A stretch of 63,375 bases of DNA from Streptomyces malaysiense (lineage in GTDB: Bacteria; Actinomycetota; Actinomycetes; Streptomycetales; Streptomycetaceae): positions 1-63,375 of the forward strand of contig NZ_LBDA02000068.1 in the NCBI RefSeq assembly GCF_000980885.2, given 5' to 3'. The notes beneath the pieces were generated by a model. That model was not told the origin of the DNA. It ran no database searches and worked only from the letters and a program-made list of their open reading frames with translations. The position numbers were made by a program, and so were the translations under genes. This document shows, piece by piece, positions 40,368 through 48,666 of this stretch; position 1 is the first letter of the stretch, and the number at the start of each line of letters is the position of its first letter.

Positions 40368-40796
40368 ATGAGCACTTCGCCCGTCGATCTCGTCCGTGAG
40401 TTCCACCGCGCCTTCGGCCTCGACGCCCGCAGCACCCCCACCGAGGTCTCCCCCGAACTGGCCGCCCACCGCTGGGACATGCTCGCCGAGGAGGCCGCCG
40501 AAGTCGGCGAGGTCTCGGTCGGGGGCCCGCTGGACGAGCTGGCGCACGAGCTGGCGGACGTGGTGTACGTGGCGTACGGCACCGCCCTGGTCCACGGCAT
40601 CGACCTGGACCAGGTGATCGCCGAGGTCCATCGCGCCAACATGAGCAAGATCGGCCCCGACGGACAGGTCAGCCGCCGTGCCGACGGCAAGGTCCTCAAG
40701 GGCGAGCACTACCGGGCACCGGACGTGTCGTCGGTCCTGCGCCGCCAGGGCTGGGTGCCGGCGGCGCGGGACGGCGGGGCGGAGACGGGAGCCTAG
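40368..40796 (+). CDS. MazG-like nucleotide pyrophosphohydrolase
   Basis: The protein has 142 residues, all-alpha. The metal-binding pattern E-E-x2-E...E-x2-D is seen as 'MLAEEAAEVGEV' and 'ELAHELADVVYVAYG' (about 40-75), followed by a basic tail region with 'KGEHYRAPDV'. Such enzymes hydrolyse (d)NTPs or related nucleotides, often as house-cleaning proteins. ATG at 40368 lies 129 bases from the divergent TAXI gene. Confidence 0.82.
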   Translation: MSTSPVDLVREFHRAFGLDARSTPTEVSPELAAHRWDMLAEEAAEVGEVSVGGPLDELAHELADVVYVAYGTALVHGIDLDQVIAEVHRANMSKIGPDGQVSRRADGKVLKGEHYRAPDVSSVLRRQGWVPAARDGGAETGA

Positions 40797-40881
40797 GGCC
40801 TCCCGTTCGGGCGTGCCGGACCAGGGAGCGGGCGGGTGTCCGGCGGGCGCTGCCGACCGCGCCCGCGTGGCCTGCCCCGGG

Positions 40882-41322
40882 TCAGGCCCGCGGGCCGGTA
40901 CCGCCCACCCGGGTCAACAGGGCGGCGAGCAGCGGGACTTCCTCCTCCCCCCAGGCCGGGGCGGCGAAGAGGTCCCCGGCGGTCTCCTCGGCCGTGGCCC
41001 GCATCTCCTTCAGGCGGGCCCGGCCCGTGCCGGTGAGCGACGCGTAGGCCACGCGCGCGTCCCGGGCGTCCGGCTCCCGGGTCACCAGCCCGATCCGCTC
41101 CAGGGGAGCCAGCGCGCGGGTGACCCCGGAGGCCGTCAGCCCCAGGGCCTCGGCGAGGTCGACCCGCCGCATCCGGTTGCCGGGTGCCTGCCCCAGCCGT
41201 AGCAGCAGGGTGAAATCGGCGAGGCTCACTCCGTGCAGCCCACCGAGCCGGGCGTCGAACCGCCGTACGAGCGCGGCCTGGGCCCGCACGAGGCGCAGGG
41301 CGGCGTCCAGGGCGTCACTCAT
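40882..41322 (-). CDS. MarR-family transcriptional regulator
   Basis: The protein has 146 residues. The winged helix shows 'VDLAEALGLTASGVTRALAPLERIGLV' (about 55-81) and the wing motif 'DARDARVAYASLT' (about 86-98). Flanking helices form the dimer interface. A perfect 14-bp palindrome 49 bases upstream of its start is a likely autoregulatory operator. ATG at 41322 was chosen; a longer open frame upstream lacks homology and crosses toward the operator. It is adjacent to, and in the same direction as, the DUF6204 gene. Confidence 0.86.
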   Translation of the reverse strand: MSDALDAALRLVRAQAALVRRFDARLGGLHGVSLADFTLLLRLGQAPGNRMRRVDLAEALGLTASGVTRALAPLERIGLVTREPDARDARVAYASLTGTGRARLKEMRATAEETAGDLFAAPAWGEEEVPLLAALLTRVGGTGPRA

Positions 41323-41370
41323 GGTCCATGTCCATCCGGAAGCAGCTCCTGGAGGTTTCCTTGACATTTC

Positions 41371-41384
41371 CTTGAGTGCTCAAG
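41371..41384. promoter_or_regulatory. Palindromic operator CTTGAG-TG-CTCAAG
   Basis: A perfect 6-2-6 palindrome lies in the gap between the MarR gene and the DUF6204 gene. It is preceded by TTGACATTT, which may be part of a promoter. Symmetry and size fit a MarR dimer site. Confidence 0.65.
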
Positions 41385-41411
41385 TTTATGGCACGGATGA
41401 GCATGACGGCG

Positions 41412-41771
41412 TCACGCGTCGGACGTCCGTGCCGCCCGGCGCTGGCGTTTGCTCAGGGGGGCCTGGGAGAGGTCCTCGGCGGAGGAGCGGAGGTTCTTGA
41501 ATCCGTAGCCCCGTTCGGCCAGCCATGCCCCGGCCGCCGCCTCGGCGTGTTCGGTGGCCTCCAGGATGTCTTCCTCCTCCTTCCCGGTGGCCGAGAAGCG
41601 GAAGACGAAGGCCGGCCGGGCGGCGATGTCGTAGGTCAGGCTGCCCTCGGGGGTGAAGGCGGCGCGCAGCACGTCATGAGCGGCGGCGTCGGCGAGCAGG
41701 GCGGCGCGTTGGTCGTCGGTGAGGCCGTCGAAGGCGCCGCGCACGGTGATGCGGAAGGTTCGGGTGTCCAT
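41412..41771 (-). CDS. DUF6204 family protein
   Basis: The protein has 119 residues. An N-terminal beta-alpha unit begins 'TFRITVRGAFDGLTDDQRAALLADAAAHD'. The core is 'GSLTYDIAARPAFVFRFS', followed by a helix rich in Glu/Ala and a basic C-terminus. I recognise the small Streptomyces family but not a function. Its gene lies just upstream of marR in the same direction, with the palindromic operator between them. The operator could therefore control marR while reading from this gene continues through it. Confidence 0.7.
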   Translation of the reverse strand: MDTRTFRITVRGAFDGLTDDQRAALLADAAAHDVLRAAFTPEGSLTYDIAARPAFVFRFSATGKEEEDILEATEHAEAAAGAWLAERGYGFKNLRSSAEDLSQAPLSKRQRRAARTSDA

Positions 41772-42290
41772 CCGGCGACCTTAGGCGTGCCGGGGTCCGG
41801 TTCTCCACCGGCTTTTCGCCGCGGCCCCGCGGGCCTGTTCGATGCGGACCCGTGGTCGCGGCCGACGGCGGGCGTGCGACGGGGAGCGGGGTGTGCGTGG
41901 CCCCGCGCGCGGGGTGCGCCGGAGGGAGGGCGAACCGGCGCGCGACGCACGGCACTTCGGCGCGGAGCGCCCGGCCGGTCCGCGCGTCCGGGCGGGCGCG
42001 GCCCGGTCCGTCCGCGCCGAGCGCCGCCGGGTGGTCCAGGGCCTTCACGGGCCGCGGCGGGACGCTCCGTTCGGGAGCCGCCTCGGTGCCGTGCCGTTCG
42101 TGACGCTCCGGGCGGGCGTGTCCGGGTGGCCGGGCGCGACCGCTCCTCCCTCGGGAGGGCGCTGGACACCTTGCTCGATATGACCGGAATGGAAGCTTTT
42201 GTTGTGCATCATGATATGGGTGCGCAGAATCCTCCGGGCCGGGTTCCGGGCGGCCGCCCACGGATGACCCCTACACGAGGAGAAGCGGAT
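41772..42290. other. 519-bp intergenic region upstream of the universal stress protein gene
   Basis: There is no convincing gene; the open frames here are Arg/Gly-rich products of GC bias. A CCTCCC/GGGAGG hairpin lies near 42146-42160. The stretch 42172-42225 is markedly richer in A and T than its surroundings and probably contains the promoter of the stress gene. I could not match a DevR/OsdR-type box. Confidence 0.5.
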
Positions 42291-43133
42291 ATGTCGGGAC
42301 GCGTCGTGGTGGGAGTGGACGGCTCCGAGGAGAGCGTGGCGGCGGTCGACTGGGCCGCGGACGAAGCCGCGCTCCGGGGCGCCGAGTTGCGCCTGGTGAA
42401 CGCCTCGCTCTGGCAGGAGCACGCACTCGTGGCGGTCCGTCCGGCCCGGGACGTCCTGGCCGAACGCGCGCAGGGCCTGCTGGCCGAGACGGCGGCTCGG
42501 GTCCGGTCCCGCCACAGCGGGATCACCGTCAGCGACCAGGAGGTGGAGGACGCGCCGAGCAGCGTGCTGGTGGCCGCCTCCGCCGACGCCGGGCTCGTGG
42601 TGCTCGGTTCGCACGGCTTCGGCGCCGGCACCGGCTTCACGGCCGGCTCCGTGGGACAGGAGGTGGCCGGGGAGTCGCACAGCCCGGTCGTACTGGTCCG
42701 CGGGACCGAACCGGACGGGGACGGCCGCGTCGTCGTGGGCCTGGACGTCCGCTCTCCCGGCGAGGAACTGCTCCAGTTCGCCTTCGACTTCGCCGCACGG
42801 CGCTCCGTACCCGTCCAGGTGGTGCACACCTGGCATCTGACCGCCCTGCACCACCCCTGGCACCCGCACGGCGCGGGCAGCGAGGGGGCGGAGGCGGGAG
42901 CGGCGGCGCTGAAGGAGGCGGTGCGGCCCTATCGCGAGCGCTTCCCCCAGGTGTACGTGGTGGAGGAGGCCACCGCCGGACGGGCGGCCGAGCACCTGGT
43001 CGAGGCCGCGATCGGAGCCGGGCTCGTGGTCGTGGGCCGACGCCGCGCGCGGTCGGGCAGCCACCTCGGCGCCGTCACCCACGCGGTCATCCACCACGCG
43101 GCCTGCCCGGTCGCCGTCGTCCCGCACTCCTGA
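42291..43133 (+). CDS. Universal stress protein with two Usp domains
   Basis: The protein has 280 residues. Domain 1 (about 1-140) has the strand 'RVVVGVDGSEES' and a complete ATP-binding G-x2-G-x9-G-S motif (GSHGFGAGTGFTAGS). Domain 2 (about 145-280) has 'RVVVGLDVRSPGEELL' but an atypical nucleotide loop (GRRRARSGSHLGAVTH), suggesting only one functional ATP site. Tandem Usp proteins in actinobacteria often belong to dormancy or hypoxia regulons. ATG at 42291 follows GAGGAGAAG. It starts an accessory block with gnd, zwf and cydAB. Confidence 0.9.
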   Translation: MSGRVVVGVDGSEESVAAVDWAADEAALRGAELRLVNASLWQEHALVAVRPARDVLAERAQGLLAETAARVRSRHSGITVSDQEVEDAPSSVLVAASADAGLVVLGSHGFGAGTGFTAGSVGQEVAGESHSPVVLVRGTEPDGDGRVVVGLDVRSPGEELLQFAFDFAARRSVPVQVVHTWHLTALHHPWHPHGAGSEGAEAGAAALKEAVRPYRERFPQVYVVEEATAGRAAEHLVEAAIGAGLVVVGRRRARSGSHLGAVTHAVIHHAACPVAVVPHS

Positions 43134-43242
43134 CCCGCCGGCACCCCGTGGCGACGGCGGCCGCCGCGTGCTGGGCTGCGGGGAGCGGCGGTGTGTCGTG
43201 TACTGGGAGGGCAGGAGTCTCGAAGGGAGCGGACCGCTGCCC

Positions 43243-43545
43243 ATGACCGATCAGGACACTCCGCCGGCGGACACCGTCCGCGGCCCGCGCGTGGACGCCG
43301 TCCGGCGGGCGGAGCCAGGACACGCCGCCACGCCCCCGGGGACCGGCCCCGTCGCGTCAGCCCTGTGGCAGGGGTACGCCCCGCTGCGGGAACTCCAGGG
43401 CCGCGACCCGCACCACCCCGTCCGGCCCGACCGGGATCCCTTCCTCCTGTCCGGGGAACGTGCCTCCGCGCCGCCGCGGCCGCTGCCGTACCGGCCGGCC
43501 GGCACGTCTCCGGCCGGCCGGAGGGTACCGGAGACCGTCGCCTGA
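43243..43545 (+). CDS. Hypothetical small protein
   Basis: A 100-residue open frame begins at ATG 43243 (MTDQDTPPADT). The product is rich in Pro, Arg and Gly with no recognised domain. GGGAG lies 14 bases upstream, which is a poor ribosome site. It fills the gap between the Usp gene and gnd. It could be a spurious frame, but codon use is compatible with coding. Confidence 0.3.
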   Translation: MTDQDTPPADTVRGPRVDAVRRAEPGHAATPPGTGPVASALWQGYAPLRELQGRDPHHPVRPDRDPFLLSGERASAPPRPLPYRPAGTSPAGRRVPETVA

Positions 43546-43589
43546 CGTCTCCACCCGGCTCGCCGCGCAGTGAACGGAGGAGCGCCACC

Positions 43590-43703
43590 ATGCCCACACC
43601 CATTCACGAGCACCCCGCCCGGCGCACGCCCGAGCGACGCCACCCGGACCCCGGCACCCGCCGGGACACCCCGCGCGACGCGGAGGTGGACCGTGCCGAC
43701 TGA
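43590..43703 (+). CDS. Small ORF overlapping the start of gnd
   Basis: A 37-residue hydrophilic frame (MPTPIHEHPARRTPERR...) starts at ATG 43590 behind a strong GGAGGAG ribosome site 8 bases upstream. It ends 11 bases inside gnd, so ribosomes finishing it could reinitiate at the gnd GTG. It may be a translationally coupled leader peptide. The peptide has no recognised family. Confidence 0.4.
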   Translation: MPTPIHEHPARRTPERRHPDPGTRRDTPRDAEVDRAD

Positions 43704-44724
43704 CACCCCGATGCACCTCGGCATGGTCGGGCTCGGCCGCATGGGCGCCAACCTGGTGCGCCGGCTCATGCGCGACGGCCACACCTGCGTGGTGTACGAC
43801 CTGGACGCCGACGCCGTGGGGGAGCTGGAGAAGGAGGGCGCCACCGCGGCGACCTCGCTGGAGGACCTGGTCGGCAAGCTCGACCGGCCGCGGAACATCT
43901 GGCTGATGCTGCCCGCCGGCGTGGTGGGGCGCACCGTCGACGAACTGGCCGGCCTGCTCGCGCCCGAGGACGTCCTGATCGACGGCGGCAACTCCTACTA
44001 CCGGGACGACATCGCCCGCGCCCGGCAACTCGCGCCCAGTGGTGTCCACTACGTGGACTGCGGCACCTCCGGCGGCGTCTGGGGTCTGGAACGCGGATAC
44101 TGCCTGATGGTCGGCGGAGACCGCGAGGCCGTCCTGCGCCTCGACCCGCTCCTGCGCACGATCGCCCCGGGTGCCGGAGCCGCCGAGCCCACCCCCGGCC
44201 GGACCGCGACCACCGGCACCGCCCCGGACGGCTACCTGCACTGCGGGCCCAGCGGAGCCGGCCACTTCGTGAAGATGGTCCACAACGGGGTGGAGTACGG
44301 GATGATGGCCGCCATCGCCGAGGGCCTGAGCATCATCAGGCACGCCGACGCGGGGCTGCGCGACCGGTCGGTCGACGCCGAGACCGCCCCGCTGCGCGAC
44401 CCCGACGCCTACGCCTACGAGATCGACGTCGCGGAGGTCGCCGAGGTGTGGCGGCGCGGTTCCGTGGTCGGCTCCTGGCTGGTCGACCTGGTCGCCGACG
44501 CGCTGGCCCGCTCGCCGGGGCTCGACGGGTTCGCGGGCCGGGTCTCCGATTCCGGCGAGGGCCGGTGGACGGTGCTGGCCGCGGTCGACGAGAGCGTGCC
44601 CGCTCCGGTGATCACCGCGGCCCTCTACCAGCGGTACGACTCCCGAGGGCTTGGCGAGTTCACCGACCAACTGCTGTCGGCGATGCGCGGTGAGTTCGGC
44701 GGGCACGCCGAGAAGGCGGGCTGA
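43693..44724 (+). CDS. gnd: 6-phosphogluconate dehydrogenase, decarboxylating (short, NAD-type)
   Basis: The protein has 343 residues, the short YqeC/GndA class rather than the about 470-residue enzyme. The Rossmann motif GMVGLGRMGANL starts at about 10, 'IDGGNSYYRDD' at about 96, the catalytic block 'DCGTSGGVWGLERGYCLMVGG' at about 119-139, and the substrate-binding 'GAGHFVKMVHNGVEYG' at about 193-208. It oxidises 6-phosphogluconate to ribulose 5-phosphate. GTG at 43693 has GGAGG 6 bases upstream. zwf follows after 3 bases, so the two oxidative pentose phosphate steps are coupled. The phosphogluconolactonase gene is not adjacent. Confidence 0.9.
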   Translation: MPTDTPMHLGMVGLGRMGANLVRRLMRDGHTCVVYDLDADAVGELEKEGATAATSLEDLVGKLDRPRNIWLMLPAGVVGRTVDELAGLLAPEDVLIDGGNSYYRDDIARARQLAPSGVHYVDCGTSGGVWGLERGYCLMVGGDREAVLRLDPLLRTIAPGAGAAEPTPGRTATTGTAPDGYLHCGPSGAGHFVKMVHNGVEYGMMAAIAEGLSIIRHADAGLRDRSVDAETAPLRDPDAYAYEIDVAEVAEVWRRGSVVGSWLVDLVADALARSPGLDGFAGRVSDSGEGRWTVLAAVDESVPAPVITAALYQRYDSRGLGEFTDQLLSAMRGEFGGHAEKAG

Positions 44725-44727
44725 ACC

Positions 44728-46209
44728 GTGTCGCAGCCGAACCCGGACCCGTCCCCGGCCGTGTCTGCGGCCACGCCCCCGGAGCGGCGCCCGGACCCCC
44801 ATGTGATCGTGCTCTTCGGCGCGACCGGTGACCTGGCCCGCCGCAAGCTGCTGCCGGGACTCTTCCATCTGGCCGTCGCCGGGCTGATGCCCGAGCACTA
44901 CCGGGTGGTGGGATCCGCACCCGCCGCCGAGGCCCTCGGCGACGAGGAGTTCCGCGCCCACGCCCGCGACGCGATCGGCGAGTTCAGCCGGCTGGAACCC
45001 CGGGGCGAGGCGTGGGACGCGTTCGAGAAGACGCTCGGCTTTGGTGCCGCGGACCCGGAGGACCCGCAGCCACTGCTGGACGCCGTACGCGCGGCGGAGC
45101 AGGCGCTCGGCGGCCGGCCACGCCGGCTCTTCCATCTCGCCGTGCCCCCGGCCGCCTTCGCCTCCGTCGTCGGGCTGCTCGGGGACACGGGTCTCGCGCG
45201 GAACGCGCGCGTGATCGTGGAGAAGCCCTTCGGCACCGACCTGCCGTCGGCTCAGGCCCTGAACGCCACGCTCCACGCCGTCTTCGACGAGTCGGAGGTC
45301 TTCCGCATCGACCACTTCCTGGGCAAGGAGTCGGTGGACAACATCCTGGCCCTGAGGTTCGCCAACGGCCTGTTCGAGCCCATCTGGAACCGGGACCACA
45401 TCAGCCATGTCCAGATCGACGTACCGGAGGAGATCGGGATCGAGGGCCGGTCCCGCTTCTTCGAAGGGACCGGCACCTTCCGGGACATGGTCGTCACCCA
45501 TCTCTTCCAGCTCATGGGGTTCGTGGCGATGGAACCCCCGACCACGCTGGAGGCGCACGCCCTGCGCGACGAGAAGGAAAAGGTCTACCAGTCCCTGCGG
45601 CCGCTGGACCCGGCCCACGTCGTCCGCGGCCAGTACACGGGATACCGCGACGAACCGGGAGTGGACCCGCACTCGGACACCGAGACCTTCGTGGCCCTGC
45701 GCGCCGAACTGGACAACTGGCGGTGGTCCGGCGTGCCCTTCTTCCTGCGGTCCGGCAAGTCCCTCGCCCAGGGCCGGCACCTCGTCACCCTGGGCTTCCG
45801 CGAGCCGGTGCTGCGCATGTTCCCGCTGGACGCCCACCGCGGCTCCGACCTGCGCGGCAACGGACTGGTGATCGACTTCGACGATCCCGGCGGCATCACG
45901 GCCCGATTCCTCACCAAGGAACCCGGACCCGCGATGCGGCTGGAGAACGCCGAGATGGTCTTCCACTACGCCGGCTCGTACAACGAGGAGCACGCGCTGG
46001 AGGGTTACGAGCGGCTGATCCTGGACGCCATGCTGGGGGACCAGTCCCTGTTCACCCGCTCGGACGGCATCGAACGGCTGTGGGAGGTGGCCACCCCCCT
46101 GCTGCGGGAGCCGCCGCCCGTCGAGCCCTACGCCCCCGGCTCCTGGGGGCCCGACCGGATCCGGCAGCTCATCGCTCCGTACCGGTGGAGTCTTCCGGAC
46201 CCTCACTGA
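44728..46209 (+). CDS. zwf: Glucose-6-phosphate 1-dehydrogenase
   Basis: The protein has 493 residues. The nucleotide-binding motif 'LFGATGDLARRKLLPGL' lies at about 29-45, the active-site signature RIDHFLGKE at about 193-201 with its catalytic His, and 'EGTGTFRDMV' at about 247-256. It produces NADPH (or NADH) and 6-phosphogluconolactone. GTG at 44728 lies 3 bases after the gnd stop. Streptomyces normally carry other zwf copies in the tal/tkt cluster, so this is likely a paralogue tied to this block. Its 3' end overlaps the convergent cydB gene by 41 bases. Confidence 0.93.
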   Translation: MSQPNPDPSPAVSAATPPERRPDPHVIVLFGATGDLARRKLLPGLFHLAVAGLMPEHYRVVGSAPAAEALGDEEFRAHARDAIGEFSRLEPRGEAWDAFEKTLGFGAADPEDPQPLLDAVRAAEQALGGRPRRLFHLAVPPAAFASVVGLLGDTGLARNARVIVEKPFGTDLPSAQALNATLHAVFDESEVFRIDHFLGKESVDNILALRFANGLFEPIWNRDHISHVQIDVPEEIGIEGRSRFFEGTGTFRDMVVTHLFQLMGFVAMEPPTTLEAHALRDEKEKVYQSLRPLDPAHVVRGQYTGYRDEPGVDPHSDTETFVALRAELDNWRWSGVPFFLRSGKSLAQGRHLVTLGFREPVLRMFPLDAHRGSDLRGNGLVIDFDDPGGITARFLTKEPGPAMRLENAEMVFHYAGSYNEEHALEGYERLILDAMLGDQSLFTRSDGIERLWEVATPLLREPPPVEPYAPGSWGPDRIRQLIAPYRWSLPDPH

Positions 46210-47215
46210 CCAGCGGGTCCGGCACCAGCTCACCCAGGCTCTCCAGACGGTAGAGCAGCACCAGGGCCGGACCCACCAGCGCCACGGCCACCACCGAGAC
46301 GATCATCAGCCAGAACATCGTGGCCCGCGCGCCCGCCCCCTCGGCCACGGTCAGCGAGGTGGGCAGCAGGTAGGGGCGCTGGGCCAGGCCCCAGGCGACG
46401 ACCACCGCCCCGACGGAGCCCACGGCGGCGGCCCGGGTGAACTGGGTGGGCGCGCCGCGCACCAGCAGCCAGACCGCGGCCAGCGCGCAGACCGCCGCGA
46501 CGCACACCAGGGCCAGCCCCGCCCCGCCGGTCAGCCGCTCGTGCACGTAACGCGCGTCATGCCGGGTCAGCACGAGGCCGATGCCGGCCAGCACCGCCAG
46601 CGCCACCAGCGTGCACAGCGCGCGCCGGCGGAAGTAGTCGACCAGGTCCGGGGCCCCGTAGGCGCGGGCGTCCCCGGACAGGAAGACGGCACCGAGGAAG
46701 GCGGCGGCGGCCACCGTCATCAGCCCCGACAGCACCGAGGTGGGGTTGGTCCAGGCGGACACCGAGGCGGCGGCGCCCGGTGCCACCCGGCCCGAGGCGA
46801 CACCGCCCACCGCCGCGCCGAGGAAGTACGGCGTCAGGACCGAGGCGACGGCGAAGGCGGCCCCGTAGACGCGCCGCTCGGCGAGCCGCCGGGTCGGTTT
46901 GCGGAAGGCGAAGCCCGCCCCGCGCAGCACCAGTCCCGAGGCGGCCAGCGTCAGCGGAAGCCACAGCACGGTGAACACCGTCTGGAACATCACCGGGAAA
47001 CCGGTCCACATGACCACCAGGACGAAGATCAGCCAGACGTTGTTGACCTCCCACACCGGTGCCATGGCGTGGTCGATCAGCTCGCGCGGACGGCTCCCGC
47101 GGCGCGCTCCGCCGGCGAGCAGGTCCCAGAACCCGGCGCCGTAGTCGGCCCCGCCCCCGCAGGCGTAGGCGACCACGGCCAGCAGCAGCACCCAGGCGAC
47201 GACATCGGCGGTCAT
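46169..47215 (-). CDS. cydB: Cytochrome bd-type quinol oxidase subunit II
   Basis: The protein has 348 residues with about eight to nine hydrophobic helices. CydB features include 'GGGADYGAGFWDLL' near the N-terminus (about 20-33), 'HAMAPVWEVNNVWLIFVLVVMWTGFP' (about 49-74) and 'TPYFLGAAVGG'. It assembles with CydA. The gene overlaps the cydA stop by 4 bases (cydA ends at 47212, cydB starts at 47215), so cydA and cydB are coupled. The C-terminal tail codons overlap zwf on the opposite strand. Confidence 0.9.
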   Translation of the reverse strand: MTADVVAWVLLLAVVAYACGGGADYGAGFWDLLAGGARRGSRPRELIDHAMAPVWEVNNVWLIFVLVVMWTGFPVMFQTVFTVLWLPLTLAASGLVLRGAGFAFRKPTRRLAERRVYGAAFAVASVLTPYFLGAAVGGVASGRVAPGAAASVSAWTNPTSVLSGLMTVAAAAFLGAVFLSGDARAYGAPDLVDYFRRRALCTLVALAVLAGIGLVLTRHDARYVHERLTGGAGLALVCVAAVCALAAVWLLVRGAPTQFTRAAAVGSVGAVVVAWGLAQRPYLLPTSLTVAEGAGARATMFWLMIVSVVAVALVGPALVLLYRLESLGELVPDPLVSEGPEDSTGTER

Positions 47216-48666
47216 CGGCGGCCGCCCGGGACACGATGCGGGCGCGGCCCGTAGGGTGTCGCGCTCTCCGGCGGTTCGCCGGCGGAGGGCCGGGCGCCCT
47301 GCCGTGCCCCGTTCCGCTCGTCCTGGTCGCGCCACCGGGTACGCATCCGCAGCAGGACGACGACGAACACCGTCAGCACCGTGGCGTAGCCGAGGACGAC
47401 CACCCCCAGCACCGCCCACAGGGTGCCGGCGGAGGTGGCGGTGACCGCCTCGGAGACCCGCATGTACCCGTAGACGATCCAGGGCTGGCGGCCCACCTCG
47501 GTGGTCACCCAGCCGGCCTCGACGGCGATCAGACAGGCGATGCCCGCCCCCGCCGCCGCGCGCAGGAACCAGCGGGAGCGAGGCAGGTCGCGGTGGCGCC
47601 ACCAGGCCCAGGCGTACCAGAGCGCGAGGAGCAGCAGCAGACTGCCGAGGACGACCATCACGTCGAAGGCCGTGTGCGCGATGGTCGCCTGGCTCGCGGT
47701 CGGCCGGTCGTCGGCCGCTACCGAGGTCAGACCCGTCACCCGGGTGCTCGGGCGGAACCCGGCGAGCACGGAGTCGAGTTGGGGGATTTTGATGCCGCCG
47801 GAGACCGAGCCGTCCGGGTTCAGCCGTCCGAAGATGTACTCGGGGACGTGCGTGTCGGTCTTCCAGACCAGCTCCATCGCCGCGAACTTCACCGCCTGCT
47901 GGTGGAAGACGGACCGGGCGATGAAGTCGCCGAGGAAGAGCTGGACCGGGGCGAGCACCGCGCCGGCCGTGAACGGGACGGTGAAGCCCAGCCGGTGGTA
48001 GCGGTCCCGCCGCCCCCGCCACAGACCGGTGGCGTACACGCCGCCCACCACGAAACCCGCGGTCATGAACATCGCCACCACGAAGTGCCAGTACTCGGGG
48101 CCGAACATCGGGGTGAACACGGCCTTGCGCACGTCCACCCCCACGGGGTCGCCGTTCGCGCCGAGCCGGAAACCCCGGGGGGAGTTCATCCAGGAGTTCG
48201 CGGCCAGGATGCCGAACGCGCCCAGCAGGGCGACCAGGGGCAGCGGCACACCGAGGGCGAAGTGGGTCCACCGCCCCAGGCGGCGCCATCCGTAGAGGTA
48301 CACCGAGATCAGCACGGCCTCCAGGAAGAAGGCCCACGCCTCGACACCGAACCCGAGGCCGAAGACGTCTCCCCAGCGTCCCATCATTCCGGGCCAGAGC
48401 AGCCCGAACTCGAAGGACAGCACCGTCCCCGTCACCACGCCCACCGCGAACTGCACGGCCATCACCGCCGACCAGCGGCGGGCCAGCAGCCAGGCCACCG
48501 GGTCGCCGGTGCGCAGGGCCCGGAAGTGCATCAGCAGGGTGATGAAGGGCAGGGCGACGCCGAAGGGCACCATCAGGATGTGGACACCGAGGCTGAAGGC
48601 CATCAGTTCCCTTGCCGGCAGCAGCTGCGCCGGCTCCTGGGCCAGCAGTTCCACCACCCCGTTCAC
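47212..48666 (-). CDS. cydA: Cytochrome bd-type quinol oxidase subunit I
   Basis: The protein has 484 residues. Heme-ligand and quinol-site motifs are visible: 'FSLGVHILMVPFGVALPF' (His of helix 1, about 21-38), 'NSWMNSPRGFRL', and the signature GRQPWIVYGYMR (about 391-402). The Q loop is short, placing it with cyanide-insensitive-oxidase-like forms rather than E. coli CydA. No cydCD assembly genes follow. GTG at 48666 was chosen because homology starts at 'NGVVELLAQEPAQLLPAREL'; its ribosome site is weak. As an alternative oxidase it would sustain respiration under low oxygen or inhibitor stress. Confidence 0.9.
   Translation of the reverse strand: MNGVVELLAQEPAQLLPARELMAFSLGVHILMVPFGVALPFITLLMHFRALRTGDPVAWLLARRWSAVMAVQFAVGVVTGTVLSFEFGLLWPGMMGRWGDVFGLGFGVEAWAFFLEAVLISVYLYGWRRLGRWTHFALGVPLPLVALLGAFGILAANSWMNSPRGFRLGANGDPVGVDVRKAVFTPMFGPEYWHFVVAMFMTAGFVVGGVYATGLWRGRRDRYHRLGFTVPFTAGAVLAPVQLFLGDFIARSVFHQQAVKFAAMELVWKTDTHVPEYIFGRLNPDGSVSGGIKIPQLDSVLAGFRPSTRVTGLTSVAADDRPTASQATIAHTAFDVMVVLGSLLLLLALWYAWAWWRHRDLPRSRWFLRAAAGAGIACLIAVEAGWVTTEVGRQPWIVYGYMRVSEAVTATSAGTLWAVLGVVVLGYATVLTVFVVVLLRMRTRWRDQDERNGARQGARPSAGEPPESATPYGPRPHRVPGGRR

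Noticed and set aside
41842..42183. 113-codon ORF in the gap before the Usp gene
   Set aside because: The product is an Arg/Gly/Pro-rich composition typical of random GC-rich DNA, with no ribosome site and no recognisable family.
42172..42225. DevR/OsdR-like dormancy box upstream of the Usp gene
   Set aside because: The region is AT-richer than its surroundings, but no GGGAC/GTCCC-type dyad is present.
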